A stretch of 64,000 bases of DNA from NCBI RefSeq assembly GCF_024380015.1, contig NZ_CP101509.1, positions 1,054,001 through 1,118,000 on the forward strand. The letters run 5' to 3'. The notes below the pieces were generated by a model that searched no databases, had not been told where the DNA came from, and saw only the letters and a list, made by a program, of their open reading frames with translations. How positions within the stretch are numbered: the stretch's first letter is position 1; every line of letters starts with the position of its first letter. Source of the stretch: Photobacterium atrarenae. Its GTDB lineage: Bacteria > Pseudomonadota > Gammaproteobacteria > Enterobacterales > Vibrionaceae. Below are positions 41,788-50,931 of this stretch, one piece after another. Made by a program: the position numbers and the translations under genes.

Positions 41788-43464
41788 ATGAGAGTACACA
41801 TGGAAGATGTATTGCAATTGCTGCCGGTGCTGGAGGTCGAACACAGCATTGTCACTGCGTGTAATGAGGCCTTTACGGAGCAAGTCGGCTATTCTCCGCA
41901 AGCGGTTGTCGGAAAACCGCTCGCGTCGATTTTGTCTCAGGTCCGGAGTTCACCTCGCCGGTCGGTCACAGTTGACCAATTCCTTGCCCAGGTTGCGCGT
42001 GGCGGGTCTGGGGAGCTGGCGCATGCCAGTTTGTCCGACAGCCATCACTACCCACTGCCGGTGAAAGTGCATTGTGCCTGTCATGGTGAGCCCGGTCAGT
42101 ACCGGCTTTGTTTTCAGATCCTGGAAAATAAATCAGTCGATCCGATCACCGGGTTGCGCAATGGCTGGGCGATTCGTTGCCGGACCAATCACTTGCTGGA
42201 AGTTGCTAACCGCCATCCGATCAACCTGGCGTTGATTGTCCTGAGTGTCGATAACTTTTCGGCGATTAACTTTCGTTATGATTTTGATATCGGCGATTTG
42301 TTTCTTACCGTAGTCGGGCAGAAGCTGCAGCAACTGGTGGGGAGCCAGAGCCTGGTGGTGCGTTATTCCAATGCCAAATTCGGTCTGCTGGTCGAAGATC
42401 AGGCCGGGGTTCCTGCATCTGTCTTTAATGCCCGGGTGAGCCGGTTGTGTAAGGCCCTGTGCCAGATCGGGGATAAGCCGCTGCAGCTCAGTGCTGATCT
42501 GACTATCCAGCGTTCGGTGAGTATTGGGGTCAGTGCCGAGGGGATCTGTTATCCGGACTATCATGCCATGGAAGTGGCTGCGGAAAATGCGCTACAGGAA
42601 GCCAAGAAAGTCAGCCTGTCGAATTTTGTCTTTGCCGAGAAGCAGATCAGTGGCGGGATTGTGTATCACAAGCTCATCATCGATGCGTTTCCGCAGGCCA
42701 TTGAAAACCATCAAATCCAAATCCATTACCAGCCCCAATACTCACTGAGCAGCGGTCGGCTGATTGGCCTGGAAGCCCTGTCCCGCTGGCATCATGCCGA
42801 GCTGGGCTATATCGCCCCGGATGTGTTTGTCGCCATTGCTGAAGAGATAGGGTTGCATTATGAGTTTGATCTCTGGGTTTTCCAGCAAGTGTGCCGACAG
42901 CTCGCGGCATGGCAACATCAGCAGATTCCGGTGGCAAAGGTGGCGATCAATATCTCGTTCAAGACCCTGGAAATGGCGACGTTTATCGAACGTCTCGAGC
43001 AGATCCTGGCTGTGACGCACTGCCCGACCGATCATCTTGAACTGGAAATTACCGAAACGGCCAATGCCAGGAATATCACGCAATTACGCCAGAATATTGT
43101 CCGGGCCCGGCACTTGGGGATCAGTATTGCTGTGGACGATTTCGGAACCGGATATTCCTCACTTCAACTGATCCGCAATTTCTGCCGCTTCCTTGATAAA
43201 CTCAAGCTTGACCGAACCCTGACGGAAAATATCTGTAATACCGCATTGGATCGGGAGTTCGTGCAGCAGATCATCGCCCTGAGCCGGGTGCTGAATGTGA
43301 AAGTGCTGGCTGAAGGGGTCGAAACATCGGAGCAAGCGCAGTTGTTACGCGAGCTAGGATGTAATTACGCCCAGGGCTATTATTATCACAAAGCGTTGCC
43401 GGCCCATGCGATTGAGCCACTACTTTGTCAAAGCCTGGCCCAGGTGCACCAGCGGGCTGACTGA
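41788..43464 (+). CDS. PAS-GGDEF-EAL protein, probable c-di-GMP phosphodiesterase
   Basis: A 558-residue cytoplasmic protein. Residues 1-105 are PAS-like (VLEVEHSIVTACNEAFTEQVGYSPQAVVGKPLASIL). A GGDEF-type domain follows (DPITGLRNGWAI...), but the catalytic loop reads YSNAKFGLL in place of GGDEF, so no diguanylate cyclase activity is expected. The EAL domain is intact: EALSRWHH, AINIS, LELEITETAN, DDFGTGYSSL, KLD and AEGVET. It should hydrolyse c-di-GMP to pGpG in response to a PAS-sensed signal, the degenerate GGDEF perhaps binding GTP as a regulator. No membrane segment is present. The exact start (41788 or 41800) is uncertain. Confidence 0.9.
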   Translation: MRVHMEDVLQLLPVLEVEHSIVTACNEAFTEQVGYSPQAVVGKPLASILSQVRSSPRRSVTVDQFLAQVARGGSGELAHASLSDSHHYPLPVKVHCACHGEPGQYRLCFQILENKSVDPITGLRNGWAIRCRTNHLLEVANRHPINLALIVLSVDNFSAINFRYDFDIGDLFLTVVGQKLQQLVGSQSLVVRYSNAKFGLLVEDQAGVPASVFNARVSRLCKALCQIGDKPLQLSADLTIQRSVSIGVSAEGICYPDYHAMEVAAENALQEAKKVSLSNFVFAEKQISGGIVYHKLIIDAFPQAIENHQIQIHYQPQYSLSSGRLIGLEALSRWHHAELGYIAPDVFVAIAEEIGLHYEFDLWVFQQVCRQLAAWQHQQIPVAKVAINISFKTLEMATFIERLEQILAVTHCPTDHLELEITETANARNITQLRQNIVRARHLGISIAVDDFGTGYSSLQLIRNFCRFLDKLKLDRTLTENICNTALDREFVQQIIALSRVLNVKVLAEGVETSEQAQLLRELGCNYAQGYYYHKALPAHAIEPLLCQSLAQVHQRAD

Positions 43465-43544
43465 GCCGGGTGTGCAACACATCGTTTCTCGGTCGCTGAA
43501 CACCACCTATACTTATCGTCAGTCCTGCCACGAGGGTACAGACG

Positions 43545-43835
43545 ATGACCTTTCTTGTGACCTGGCAGCTGCATCAGGGCAAGCTGCATCCCATTCTCGC
43601 CCATTTTTCCCAACTGACTGATGAACAGGATCAGGAGATGATGGGGGAGCACGTCAAAATGATTGGCCGCTGGCATGATTTGGTGAGTGGCACCGGGGTG
43701 GCCGTGTGTGAATCCGATAATATCGAGGAAGTCATGGCTTACGCACTGCGCTGGAATAATGATATGGATATCTCGGTTCAGGTGGTGGTGGATGATGCTC
43801 AGGCGAAAGTGCTGGGAAGTCAGCTGCTGTCTTAA
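43545..43835 (+). CDS. DUF3303-family small protein
   Basis: A 96-residue protein: MTFLVTWQLHQGKLHPILAHFSQLTDEQDQEMMGEHVKMIGRWHDLVSGTGVAVCESDNIEEVMAYALRWNNDMDISVQVVVDD is a ferredoxin-like alpha-beta fold of the DUF3303 family. Members are of unknown function, possibly antibiotic-biosynthesis-monooxygenase-like. It is 80 bases after the EAL gene and may have its own promoter. A terminator follows. Confidence 0.75.
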   Translation: MTFLVTWQLHQGKLHPILAHFSQLTDEQDQEMMGEHVKMIGRWHDLVSGTGVAVCESDNIEEVMAYALRWNNDMDISVQVVVDDAQAKVLGSQLLS

Positions 43836-43866
43836 TTTTCACATCCTACTGTCATCTTGGATTGTT

Positions 43867-43924
43867 AAATGTGTTCATCATCAGCAGGTTTGCTGCGGGT
43901 GGACACATTTTTTGATGCCTGTTT
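43867..43924 (+). terminator. Terminator after the DUF3303 gene
   Basis: AAATGTGT pairs with ACACATTT over a loop that contains a smaller AGCA/TGCT hairpin, and TTT follows the stem. It is 31 bases after the stop codon. Confidence 0.65.
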
Positions 43925-44046
43925 GATGTGCTCAATGGTTTTATTTTTATTCCGTCTGGTTTTGCTGAAAGCCAAAGCGGGTCACGGTAATTTCCCGTCT
44001 GCTTGAGTAGAAAGGGAAATTGTCCCGACGTCTGAACAAGGAGTAA

Positions 44047-44469
44047 ATGATGGAACAACACCAAGCGGTGTCAGGCAGTTGCCTGTGCGGAAAAGTGACC
44101 CTGAAAGCCGAACAGGCGGATTTGCATGTTGGCGCCTGTCATTGCGGGATGTGCCGCAAGTGGGGCGGCGGCCCTTATCTGGCCGTGGAAGCCGGTGATC
44201 AGGTGACCATCGACGGTGAAGCCTTTGTGAGCCGTTTTGCCTCATCCGAATGGGCAGAGCGCGGTTTTTGCAGTGTGTGCGGTACCCATTTGTTTTATCG
44301 GTTGAAAGACAAGAATCAGTATATTGTGCCGGCCGGACTTCTGGATCAGCAGGATAAGCTGGTGATGAGTCATCAGATATTCATCGATAAAAAGCCTGAG
44401 TATTATGCGTTCAGCAACTCGACCGAAAATATGACCGAGGCGGAGGTTTTCGCCAAGTACGCCCCTTAA
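44047..44469 (+). CDS. GFA/CENP-V-family zinc protein
   Basis: A 140-residue protein of the glutathione-dependent formaldehyde-activating (GFA) fold. The zinc ligands are CLCGKV, CHCGMCRKWGG and CSVCGTHLFYRL, the three cysteine clusters of the family, with AVEAGDQVTIDGE between. Paralogues bind zinc, but only some act on S-hydroxymethylglutathione and the specific role is unknown. ATG at 44047 with GGAG upstream. Confidence 0.88.
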   Translation: MMEQHQAVSGSCLCGKVTLKAEQADLHVGACHCGMCRKWGGGPYLAVEAGDQVTIDGEAFVSRFASSEWAERGFCSVCGTHLFYRLKDKNQYIVPAGLLDQQDKLVMSHQIFIDKKPEYYAFSNSTENMTEAEVFAKYAP

Positions 44470-44488
44470 CACTTGGCAACTTGTCTAC

Positions 44489-44538
44489 ACTTGAGGTATC
44501 TGACGACGTCGATATGAGGCCGGATACTTCAAGTTTTT
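44489..44538 (+). terminator. Terminator after the GFA gene
   Basis: ACTTGAGGTATC at 44489-44500 pairs with GATACTTCAAGT at 44523-44534 (one mismatch) and is followed by TTTT. It begins 20 bases after the stop codon. Confidence 0.7.
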
Positions 44539-44641
44539 CAAATATACCAATCGAACAACGCTCTTATTTCATCCCACCCTGTGTCTTTGTTTCTTTTCCA
44601 TCGTTGGCATTCACCGATTGATACAAAAAAGGATTGAAATC

Positions 44642-45364
44642 ATGCTCAATTTTGCGAATAGCCAGGCCTTGAAAACAAAACAAACGAAAGTGACCACGGC
44701 TGCCAATATTATCAAAGATGTGATTTTGCCGGATTTGAATGAGCTATATTCCCCGGCCGAGATTGAGATCCTGCAACAAGCCCAGCAGCTGATGGACGAC
44801 GGCAAGCACCGGATCCGGCAGTTGAAAGACAAGCGGCGCCGGGAGGAAAAACAGCGGGAAGATGTCGAATCTGACCTCCACCACAGAGCTTATCAGCAGG
44901 CGTTTAAAGCCCTGGAGCGGATGTCGCTGTCTGAACTGTACCGGCTCAACGTCAGCCTGGGTAGCCAGTGCTCGTCGATTGAGGAGTTGATTGAAGAGTA
45001 TGACCACCGACATCACCTGGCGACCGTGCAGAGCTGGCTGGATACTGAAGTTGATGCTGAACGTTACCTGGCCCTGACGCCGGAAGAAGCCCGGGAAACC
45101 TGGCGGGTGGGGATTGCCAGGGCGGCCGTTGAGATCATTAGCTGGCCGAACCTGAAATATCACCGCGACTACCAGGCGCGGGGCGGACGTTTTACCGAGC
45201 CGCTCGGGATACCGGACGACTTCCCGCAGGCCATCTACGCTGAAAGCCGCGAGGCCAGTCGTTACAAGCTGTCTCTCGGGTGCTGTCAGGTGCTTCGGGC
45301 GCTGAAACGCTATGAAGCCAACCTTGAGCAGGTGCGGTTGATCCTGGCCGGTCTCGGCGCCTGA
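44642..45364 (+). CDS. Uncharacterised helical protein
   Basis: A 240-residue soluble protein with no signal peptide and no recognised domain. The first 110 residues are a highly charged helix likely to form a coiled coil (EIEILQQAQQLMDDGKHRIRQLKDKRRREEKQREDVESDL). The second half has SIEELIEEYDHRHHLATVQSWLDTEVDAERYLALTPEEARETWRVGIARAAVEIISW and ends in CCQVLRALKRYEANLEQVRLILAGLG. The ATG at 44642 is preferred over a TTG at 44618, with AGGA nine bases upstream. It is transcribed alone between two terminators. Confidence 0.7.
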   Translation: MLNFANSQALKTKQTKVTTAANIIKDVILPDLNELYSPAEIEILQQAQQLMDDGKHRIRQLKDKRRREEKQREDVESDLHHRAYQQAFKALERMSLSELYRLNVSLGSQCSSIEELIEEYDHRHHLATVQSWLDTEVDAERYLALTPEEARETWRVGIARAAVEIISWPNLKYHRDYQARGGRFTEPLGIPDDFPQAIYAESREASRYKLSLGCCQVLRALKRYEANLEQVRLILAGLGA

Positions 45365-45401
45365 ACCGGGCAAGCGCTACGGATAACTCTACTAACAGTA
45401 A

Positions 45402-45425
45402 AAAGCCCTGCGAATGCAGGGCTTT
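45402..45425. terminator. Bidirectional terminator between convergent genes
   Basis: AAAGCCCTGC-GAAT-GCAGGGCTTT is a perfect 10-bp stem with a stable tetraloop, A-rich on one side and T-rich on the other, between the unknown helical protein gene and the Dcu gene. Confidence 0.85.
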
Positions 45426-45458
45426 GTTGTTGGGGTTTTATCGTTAGGGCTTGGGCGC

Positions 45459-46772
45459 TCAGAGCACAATTCCGGCAAACAGGAAGCCGAACAGGATACT
45501 GAACACCATGCTCAGCAGGCCCGGGATCATAAAGCTGTGGTTAAAGATATATTTACCGATCCGGGTGGTGCCGGTGCGGTCAAAATCAATTGAGGCGATG
45601 ATCGGGCCGTAATTCGGAATAAAGAAGTAGCCATTGACGGCCACAAAGGTGGCAATGATCACTGTTGGTGGCAAGCCGAGGGTGATGGCAACCGGAACCA
45701 GCACGGCAGTGGTCGCGCCCTGGCTGTTGACCATGACCGACAGGGCGAACAGGGCAAAGGCGAAGGTCCACGGCGCAACTTCTACCAGACCGGCGACCGC
45801 TTCTTTGACCATCTCGTCATGGCCACCGATGAAGGTATCCCCCAGCCAGGCAATCCCGAAGATGGCGACAATTGCCCGCATCCCGGCGTGGAACACAGAG
45901 CCCTGAGTGATCGCATAGCCGTCCGGCTTGCACAGCAAGATGATCAGGGCAGCCACGGAGAGCATCACGATTTCAATGGTGTGCGCCATCCCCATGGCGT
46001 GGCCGTCAAACTGCGGCCGCAGCGACGGAAACGCACCCATTACGACTACGGTCAGGGCTCCAAGCAAAAACAGGGATACGGCTTTTTTGGCTTCCGGCTT
46101 GATTTCCAGCTCGGCCACTTCCAGTTCCTGCTCCATTTCGGCACGAAAAGCCGGATCGGCCATTCGGCGCTGAAACTCCGGATCGTCTTTCAGCTCTTTG
46201 CCCAGTTTGTTGACAATCACGCAAGCGGCGGTCAGACCTAAGCTGGTGCCGGGAATCGTGACCATCAGGACATCGGCCAGGGTAATGCCTTGCGGCTCTA
46301 AGAAGGCCACCAGGGCGACCACGGCGGCGGCAATCGGGCTGGCAACAATCGCAAATTGTGAGGCGATCACGGCCATGCCCATCGGGCGCTCCGGACGGAT
46401 CCCGCTGCGGCGGCTGACTTCGGCAATCACCGGCAGCACGGAGTAAGCCACGTGCCCGGTCCCGGCCATCATGGTGAACACATAGGTCACCACCGGTGCA
46501 ATAAAGGTGATGTATTTCGGATTGCGGCGCAGGATCTTGGTGGCGATCTTGATCAGTAAATCAAGGCCACCGGCAGCTTGCATCGATGCAGCGGCTGCAA
46601 CCACCGCCATGATCATCAGCATGACATTGATTGGCGGGCTGGTCGGCTCGATGCCGAAAATAAAGCTGAGGACGGCCAGGCCGATCCCCCCCATGACACC
46701 GAGGCCAATGCCGCCGATGCGGGCCCCGATTAAGATACATAATAAGACAATCAATAATTCTACAATAAACAC
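45459..46772 (-). CDS. Dcu-family anaerobic C4-dicarboxylate transporter
   Basis: A 438-residue inner-membrane protein of the DcuA/DcuB family, about 10-12 helices. [115 protein letters not shown] and [19 protein letters not shown] are family signatures. It exchanges fumarate, malate or aspartate for succinate during fumarate respiration. The central cytosolic loop ([28 protein letters not shown]) is acidic. The GTG at 46772 has AAGGAG six bases upstream; the longer reading to 46835 is not supported. Confidence 0.9.
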   Translation of the reverse strand: MFIVELLIVLLCILIGARIGGIGLGVMGGIGLAVLSFIFGIEPTSPPINVMLMIMAVVAAAASMQAAGGLDLLIKIATKILRRNPKYITFIAPVVTYVFTMMAGTGHVAYSVLPVIAEVSRRSGIRPERPMGMAVIASQFAIVASPIAAAVVALVAFLEPQGITLADVLMVTIPGTSLGLTAACVIVNKLGKELKDDPEFQRRMADPAFRAEMEQELEVAELEIKPEAKKAVSLFLLGALTVVVMGAFPSLRPQFDGHAMGMAHTIEIVMLSVAALIILLCKPDGYAITQGSVFHAGMRAIVAIFGIAWLGDTFIGGHDEMVKEAVAGLVEVAPWTFAFALFALSVMVNSQGATTAVLVPVAITLGLPPTVIIATFVAVNGYFFIPNYGPIIASIDFDRTGTTRIGKYIFNHSFMIPGLLSMVFSILFGFLFAGIVL

Positions 46773-47108
46773 ACCAATCTCCTTGATGACCACGTTTAAG
46801 ACTGGGATCCATGATATCGGTTTACGGTATTGCACAACCGTATGTCCATCACACTCCTATATCATAACCATATAAAATAAAAGGACATTTGTTATGGACT
46901 GACTGTGCTTGTAATGCGTTAGTTGTGGGTTGTGTGGCCGGAGTTAAGCAGCTGGAAGCTGGGTGTTAAATAAGTCAGGGTTGTACATAAAACGAGCGGT
47001 TGGTTCCTGATGCAGGTGGCTTTGCCCGGTAAACGTAAGGTAAGTCACTAAAATATAATCATTTGCTGTCTACACTGAGGATATCTGAGGTCATAAAGAG
47101 GGATGTTT
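46773..47108. promoter_or_regulatory. Divergent intergenic region, with a probable Lon-like promoter
   Basis: 336 bases between the divergent Dcu and Lon-like genes. No ORF is seen. CTACACT at 47070-47076 fits a sigma-S-type -10 for the Lon-like gene (start at 47109). I did not find a clear FNR site (TTGAT-N4-ATCAA) for the Dcu gene. Confidence 0.4.
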
Positions 47109-49484
47109 ATGTCAGTGAAACCTCTGCGCAGTGACAAACTGTATCGCGCATCAGCCCTGAACGGGCTGGCGGCGGACTGTACCTCGACCAAGCATTTAAC
47201 ACCGCTGGATGAAATTGTGGGCCAGGAACGGGCCCAGAAGGCGGTGGAGTTTGCCATGTCGATAAAAGAAAAGGGCTACAACATCTACGCCATCGGCCGC
47301 AACGGGCTGGGGAAGCGGACGATGATTTTGCGGTATCTGAACCGGCATGATCCCAACGGCAGCAGCGTGCCGTTGTATGACTGGTGCTACGTGGCGAACT
47401 TTGAAGAAACCCGCAGCCCGAATGTGCTGAAGTTGCCGCCGGGAACCGGTCATCAGTTCAAAAAAGAGATTGAAAAACTGATGACCCGGCTGGTCAAGGC
47501 GTTGCCGCTGGCGTTTGACAACGAGATGTATTACAGCCGCTCGGAAACGCTGAAAAACCAGCTGACCCAGAAGCAGGAGAGCTCGCTGCTGACGCTGACC
47601 AATGAAGCCAAAGAGAAAAGCGTCAGCCTGTCATTGACCACCCAGGGCGAATACCAGCTGGTGGCGATGAACGGCGAAGAGCCGCACACCGAAGAAAGTT
47701 TTGCAGAGCTGTCGGATGAAGAGCAACAGCAGTTTGATCACATCATCAGCGATCTGGAGAAAAAGCTGCGGGGGATCGTGCGTCAGCTGACGGAAATGGA
47801 GGAAGAGTTTTCCGATAAAATCCAGAAGCTGAATGAGGAAGTGGCGCTGGATGTGGTGGTGCACTTTATCAAGCCGTTGAAAAAAGTCTACAAAGGGCTG
47901 CCTGAGGTCAAAGCCTATCTCACGGCGATGCAAAAAGACATTCTGGAAAACCTGGACATCTTTCTCGAAGAGAGTGAAGAGCAGGTGGCGCTGGCCTACG
48001 CTGCGCTGGATAAGAAAATGCCGCGCCGCTACCAGGTGAATGTGCTGGTGAACCAGGATCCGGAGGCCAAATTTCCGATCGTGGTGGAAGACAGTCCGAG
48101 CTATCACTCAATTTTTGGCTATGTCGAAAACGCCACCTACAAAGGTACGGTGTTTACCGACTTTTCACTGATCCGCGCCGGCAGCCTCCACCGTGCCAAT
48201 GGCGGCGTGTTGCTGATGGATGCGGTCAAAGTGTTGGAACGACCGTATGTCTGGGATGGCCTCAAACGTGCGCTGCGGGCTCGCAAGCTGAATGTGAATT
48301 CGCTGGAGCGCGAAGTGACGTTGTCCGGCACCATTTCGCTGGAGCCGGAAGATATTCCGCTCAACGTGAAGATTATTCTGTTCGGGGACTATCAGACCTA
48401 TCAGCTGCTGCAGCAGTACGATCCGGATTTCAGCGAGTTGTTCCGGGTGACCGCCGATTTTGAAGATGAAATGGCGCGCACGGATGCATCAGAGGAGCAG
48501 TATGCCCGGTTCATTTCCAGCATCGTCAATGAGAGCGAGATGCTGCACTGTGACCGCAAGGCGATTGCCCGGATTATCGATTACAGCTCTCGGCAGGCGG
48601 GGGATCAGAACAAGCTGTCGCTCCACTCAGCCGATATTGCCAACTTACTGCGTGAGAGTAATTACGTGGCGAAATCATCCAAGGCGACGATGATCCGTGC
48701 CAACCACGTTGAGCAGGCGCTGCAGAGTCAGGAAATGCGGGTGAGCCGGCTCAAAGATCAGGTGATGCAGACATATCAAAATGGCACCACCCTAATTGAT
48801 ACTCAGGGCGCGGTGATCGGCCAGATCAACGGCTTGTCGGTGATCTCGACCACAGATTATCAGTTCGGTGCGCCGAACCGGATCACCGCCAGCACCGCGT
48901 TCGGCGATGGCGAAGTATTCGATATCGAGCGCCAGGTCAAGCTGGGCGGGCGGATCCACTCCAAAGGCGTGATGATCCTGTCTTCTTACCTGGCGTCGGT
49001 CTTTGGCCGGACCAAAGCCATTCCGCTCAAAACCCACCTGACCTTCGAGCAGTCTTACGGTGGCGTGGACGGCGACAGTGCGTCAATGGCGGAGTTGTGC
49101 GCCATTGTGTCAGCGTTTTCCCATATGCCATTACGTCAGGATGTGGCGATCACCGGTTCCATGAACCAGTTCGGTCAGGCGCAGCCGATAGGCGGGGTCA
49201 ACGAGAAAATCGAAGGCTTCTTTGATGTCTGCGTGATTAAGGGACGTCAGCCGACGCAAGGGGTGATTATTCCGCAGTCCAATGCCCATAACCTGATGCT
49301 GCGTAAAGATGTGGTCGAGGCGGTGGAAAAAGGCGAGTTCCATATCTGGGCGATTAGCCATGTCTCGGAAGCGATTGAGATCCTGACCGGCAAGCCTGCC
49401 GGAGCATGGTCGGAAGAGACTGGCTATCCGCTCGATTCCGTATTCGGCCAAGCGCAGGTCAAGCTGAATGCGCTGCGGGTTTAG
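47109..49484 (+). CDS. Lon-like ATP-dependent protease (LonB/YcbZ type)
   Basis: A 791-residue cytoplasmic protease of the Lon_2/YcbZ family, without the LON N-terminal domain of true Lon. An ATPase part contains a Walker A-like GRNGLGKRT near residue 60 and LHRANGGVLLMDAVKVL as Walker B, interrupted by a long coiled-coil insertion (about residues 120-290). The C-terminal Lon protease domain has the catalytic serine in YGGVDGDSASMAELC and the lysine in PIGGVNEKIEGFFDVC. The start at 47109 has GAGGG seven bases upstream; 47103 is too close to it. Family function is proteolysis of damaged or specific proteins; physiological substrates are not known. Confidence 0.9.
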   Translation: MSVKPLRSDKLYRASALNGLAADCTSTKHLTPLDEIVGQERAQKAVEFAMSIKEKGYNIYAIGRNGLGKRTMILRYLNRHDPNGSSVPLYDWCYVANFEETRSPNVLKLPPGTGHQFKKEIEKLMTRLVKALPLAFDNEMYYSRSETLKNQLTQKQESSLLTLTNEAKEKSVSLSLTTQGEYQLVAMNGEEPHTEESFAELSDEEQQQFDHIISDLEKKLRGIVRQLTEMEEEFSDKIQKLNEEVALDVVVHFIKPLKKVYKGLPEVKAYLTAMQKDILENLDIFLEESEEQVALAYAALDKKMPRRYQVNVLVNQDPEAKFPIVVEDSPSYHSIFGYVENATYKGTVFTDFSLIRAGSLHRANGGVLLMDAVKVLERPYVWDGLKRALRARKLNVNSLEREVTLSGTISLEPEDIPLNVKIILFGDYQTYQLLQQYDPDFSELFRVTADFEDEMARTDASEEQYARFISSIVNESEMLHCDRKAIARIIDYSSRQAGDQNKLSLHSADIANLLRESNYVAKSSKATMIRANHVEQALQSQEMRVSRLKDQVMQTYQNGTTLIDTQGAVIGQINGLSVISTTDYQFGAPNRITASTAFGDGEVFDIERQVKLGGRIHSKGVMILSSYLASVFGRTKAIPLKTHLTFEQSYGGVDGDSASMAELCAIVSAFSHMPLRQDVAITGSMNQFGQAQPIGGVNEKIEGFFDVCVIKGRQPTQGVIIPQSNAHNLMLRKDVVEAVEKGEFHIWAISHVSEAIEILTGKPAGAWSEETGYPLDSVFGQAQVKLNALRV

Positions 49485-49501
49485 CGGGACAGCAAAAAGT
49501 C

Positions 49502-49538
49502 ATACCAATTAAAGTAAGTAAGTGATCAGAAATAGCGT
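49502..49538 (-). repeat. Terminal fragment of the dispersed repeat
   Basis: ATACCAATTAAAGTAAGTAA followed by GTGATCAGAAATAGCGT matches the right end of the complete element at 41208 (in reverse) with two substitutions over 37 bases. It starts 17 bases after the Lon-like stop codon and runs into a terminator hairpin. Confidence 0.75.
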
Positions 49539-49564
49539 CGGCAGTCGTGCCGACGCTTTCTTTT
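49534..49564 (+). terminator. Terminator after the Lon-like gene
   Basis: AGCGTCGGCA-GTCG-TGCCGACGCT is a perfect 10-bp stem followed by TTCTTTT. It overlaps the end of the repeat fragment and lies just before the convergent HMG-CoA reductase gene. Confidence 0.88.
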
Positions 49565-49577
49565 ATGCGGGCATGGG

Positions 49578-50840
49578 TCAGCCGCGCGCGAGCTTGTGGT
49601 GGGCACGCGAGAAGTGGCCGGCACAAAAAGCGCCGACGATCGACAGCTCGCCCGCCAGGCACAGGGTGGCGCAGACTTCGGCCAGCGCCTGCGACTGGCC
49701 GCTACCGGCCAGGCCAAGCAGATCCAGACAGGCATGCTGGCTCGGCAGGGAGGTGCCGCCGCCGACGGTGCCCAGCATCAGGTTCGGCAGCGTCACCGAA
49801 GCATAAAGATCACCATTCCGAGCCACCTCAATCCGGGTGATACCGACCGCTGACTCAGCCACGCAGGCGGCGTCCTGGCCGCAGGCAATATAAAACGCAG
49901 CCAGGGCATTGGCATAATGGGCGTTGATCCCGATGCTGCCGCTGAGCGTGCCGCCGACTGTGGTCATGCGGGTGAAGTCGGCCATTTGCTCGGGGGTGGT
50001 GTGGAGATACTGTTTCACCAGTGCCGGACTGATGTGAACTTCAGCCGTGACTTTCTTGCCGCGCACACTGCGCAGGGTCTGTGCGGTGGCTTTTTTATCG
50101 CCGGACAGGTTGCCGTCCAGATAGGCCTGCTCGGGTTTCACCGGGGTATTGTGGAGAATATATTCAAACACCGCGTTGGTCGAAATGGTCACCATGTTCT
50201 GGCCTGACGCATCGCCGGTCAGATATTCGAACACCAGGTAAACGTGGTTGCCTTCAATGTTGACACTGATATCCGACAGTTTGCCGTGGCGGGTCGTGGA
50301 CTCGGCCACTTGCTTGAAGTCGCCATACCGGGTGACGGCCCAGGCGACGAACTGCCCGGCGTGGGCCAGATCGGCAAAGGCAAAGCATGGCGTGCGGGTG
50401 ACCCCTTCGTTCAGCAACATGGCGGTGGCCCCGCCGGCCTGGGTGATCAGCTGGGCGCCGCGATGATATGAAGCAACCAGGGCTGCTTCCGAGGTCGCCA
50501 GTGGTACGGTGTAGTCGCCTTGGGCAAACAGGCCGTTGACGCGCAGCGGTCCGGCAATCCCGACCGGCAGTTTGACCGTGCCGATAAAGTTTTCGATATT
50601 TTTCTGATAGCGGGACATTTGCGCCTGCGTCGCGGGATCGAGCAACTGGGCTTTGGCGCCGTCGTTGTCCAGGATCTGCCAGCGCTTCGCCACACTGTTT
50701 GGGGTCAGGAACGGGGAGCGGGGAAGTTTCCGCACCGGGGTGGTGTGATCCGGGCTCAGGCGTTGCTGCATTTCTTCGGCAGACAAATGGCTGAGCACGG
50801 AGGTCAGGTAATCCCGGCGGTGCAGGTTGAGTTTCGGCAT
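49578..50840 (-). CDS. Hydroxymethylglutaryl-CoA reductase
   Basis: A 420-residue class I-type HMG-CoA reductase. Motifs are FIGTVKLPVGIAGPLRVNG, the glutamate in LATSEAALVASYHRG, GDASGQNMVTI for cofactor, GNLSGDKKATA with the lysine, GSIGINAHYANALAAFYIACGQDAA, and a C-terminal AGHFSRAHHKLARG with the general-acid histidine. It reduces HMG-CoA to mevalonate with NADPH. No other mevalonate-pathway gene is adjacent. HMG-CoA reductase in vibrios is known to be a horizontally acquired gene, and this one has the same class. It is convergent with the Lon-like gene and shares its strand with the XRE regulator upstream. Confidence 0.92.
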   Translation of the reverse strand: MPKLNLHRRDYLTSVLSHLSAEEMQQRLSPDHTTPVRKLPRSPFLTPNSVAKRWQILDNDGAKAQLLDPATQAQMSRYQKNIENFIGTVKLPVGIAGPLRVNGLFAQGDYTVPLATSEAALVASYHRGAQLITQAGGATAMLLNEGVTRTPCFAFADLAHAGQFVAWAVTRYGDFKQVAESTTRHGKLSDISVNIEGNHVYLVFEYLTGDASGQNMVTISTNAVFEYILHNTPVKPEQAYLDGNLSGDKKATAQTLRSVRGKKVTAEVHISPALVKQYLHTTPEQMADFTRMTTVGGTLSGSIGINAHYANALAAFYIACGQDAACVAESAVGITRIEVARNGDLYASVTLPNLMLGTVGGGTSLPSQHACLDLLGLAGSGQSQALAEVCATLCLAGELSIVGAFCAGHFSRAHHKLARG

Positions 50841-50931
50841 AGCAATACTTCTTCGCTAAAGTTGGCCGCTGATTGTACCGGGAAACAGCGCAATGACTAC
50901 TCCTGCCAGCGGCTTGGGGATGATTCGGAAC

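Noticed and set aside
44544..44553. A further fragment of the dispersed repeat (ATACCAATCG)
   Set aside because: Only ten bases match and the flanks differ; this can be chance.
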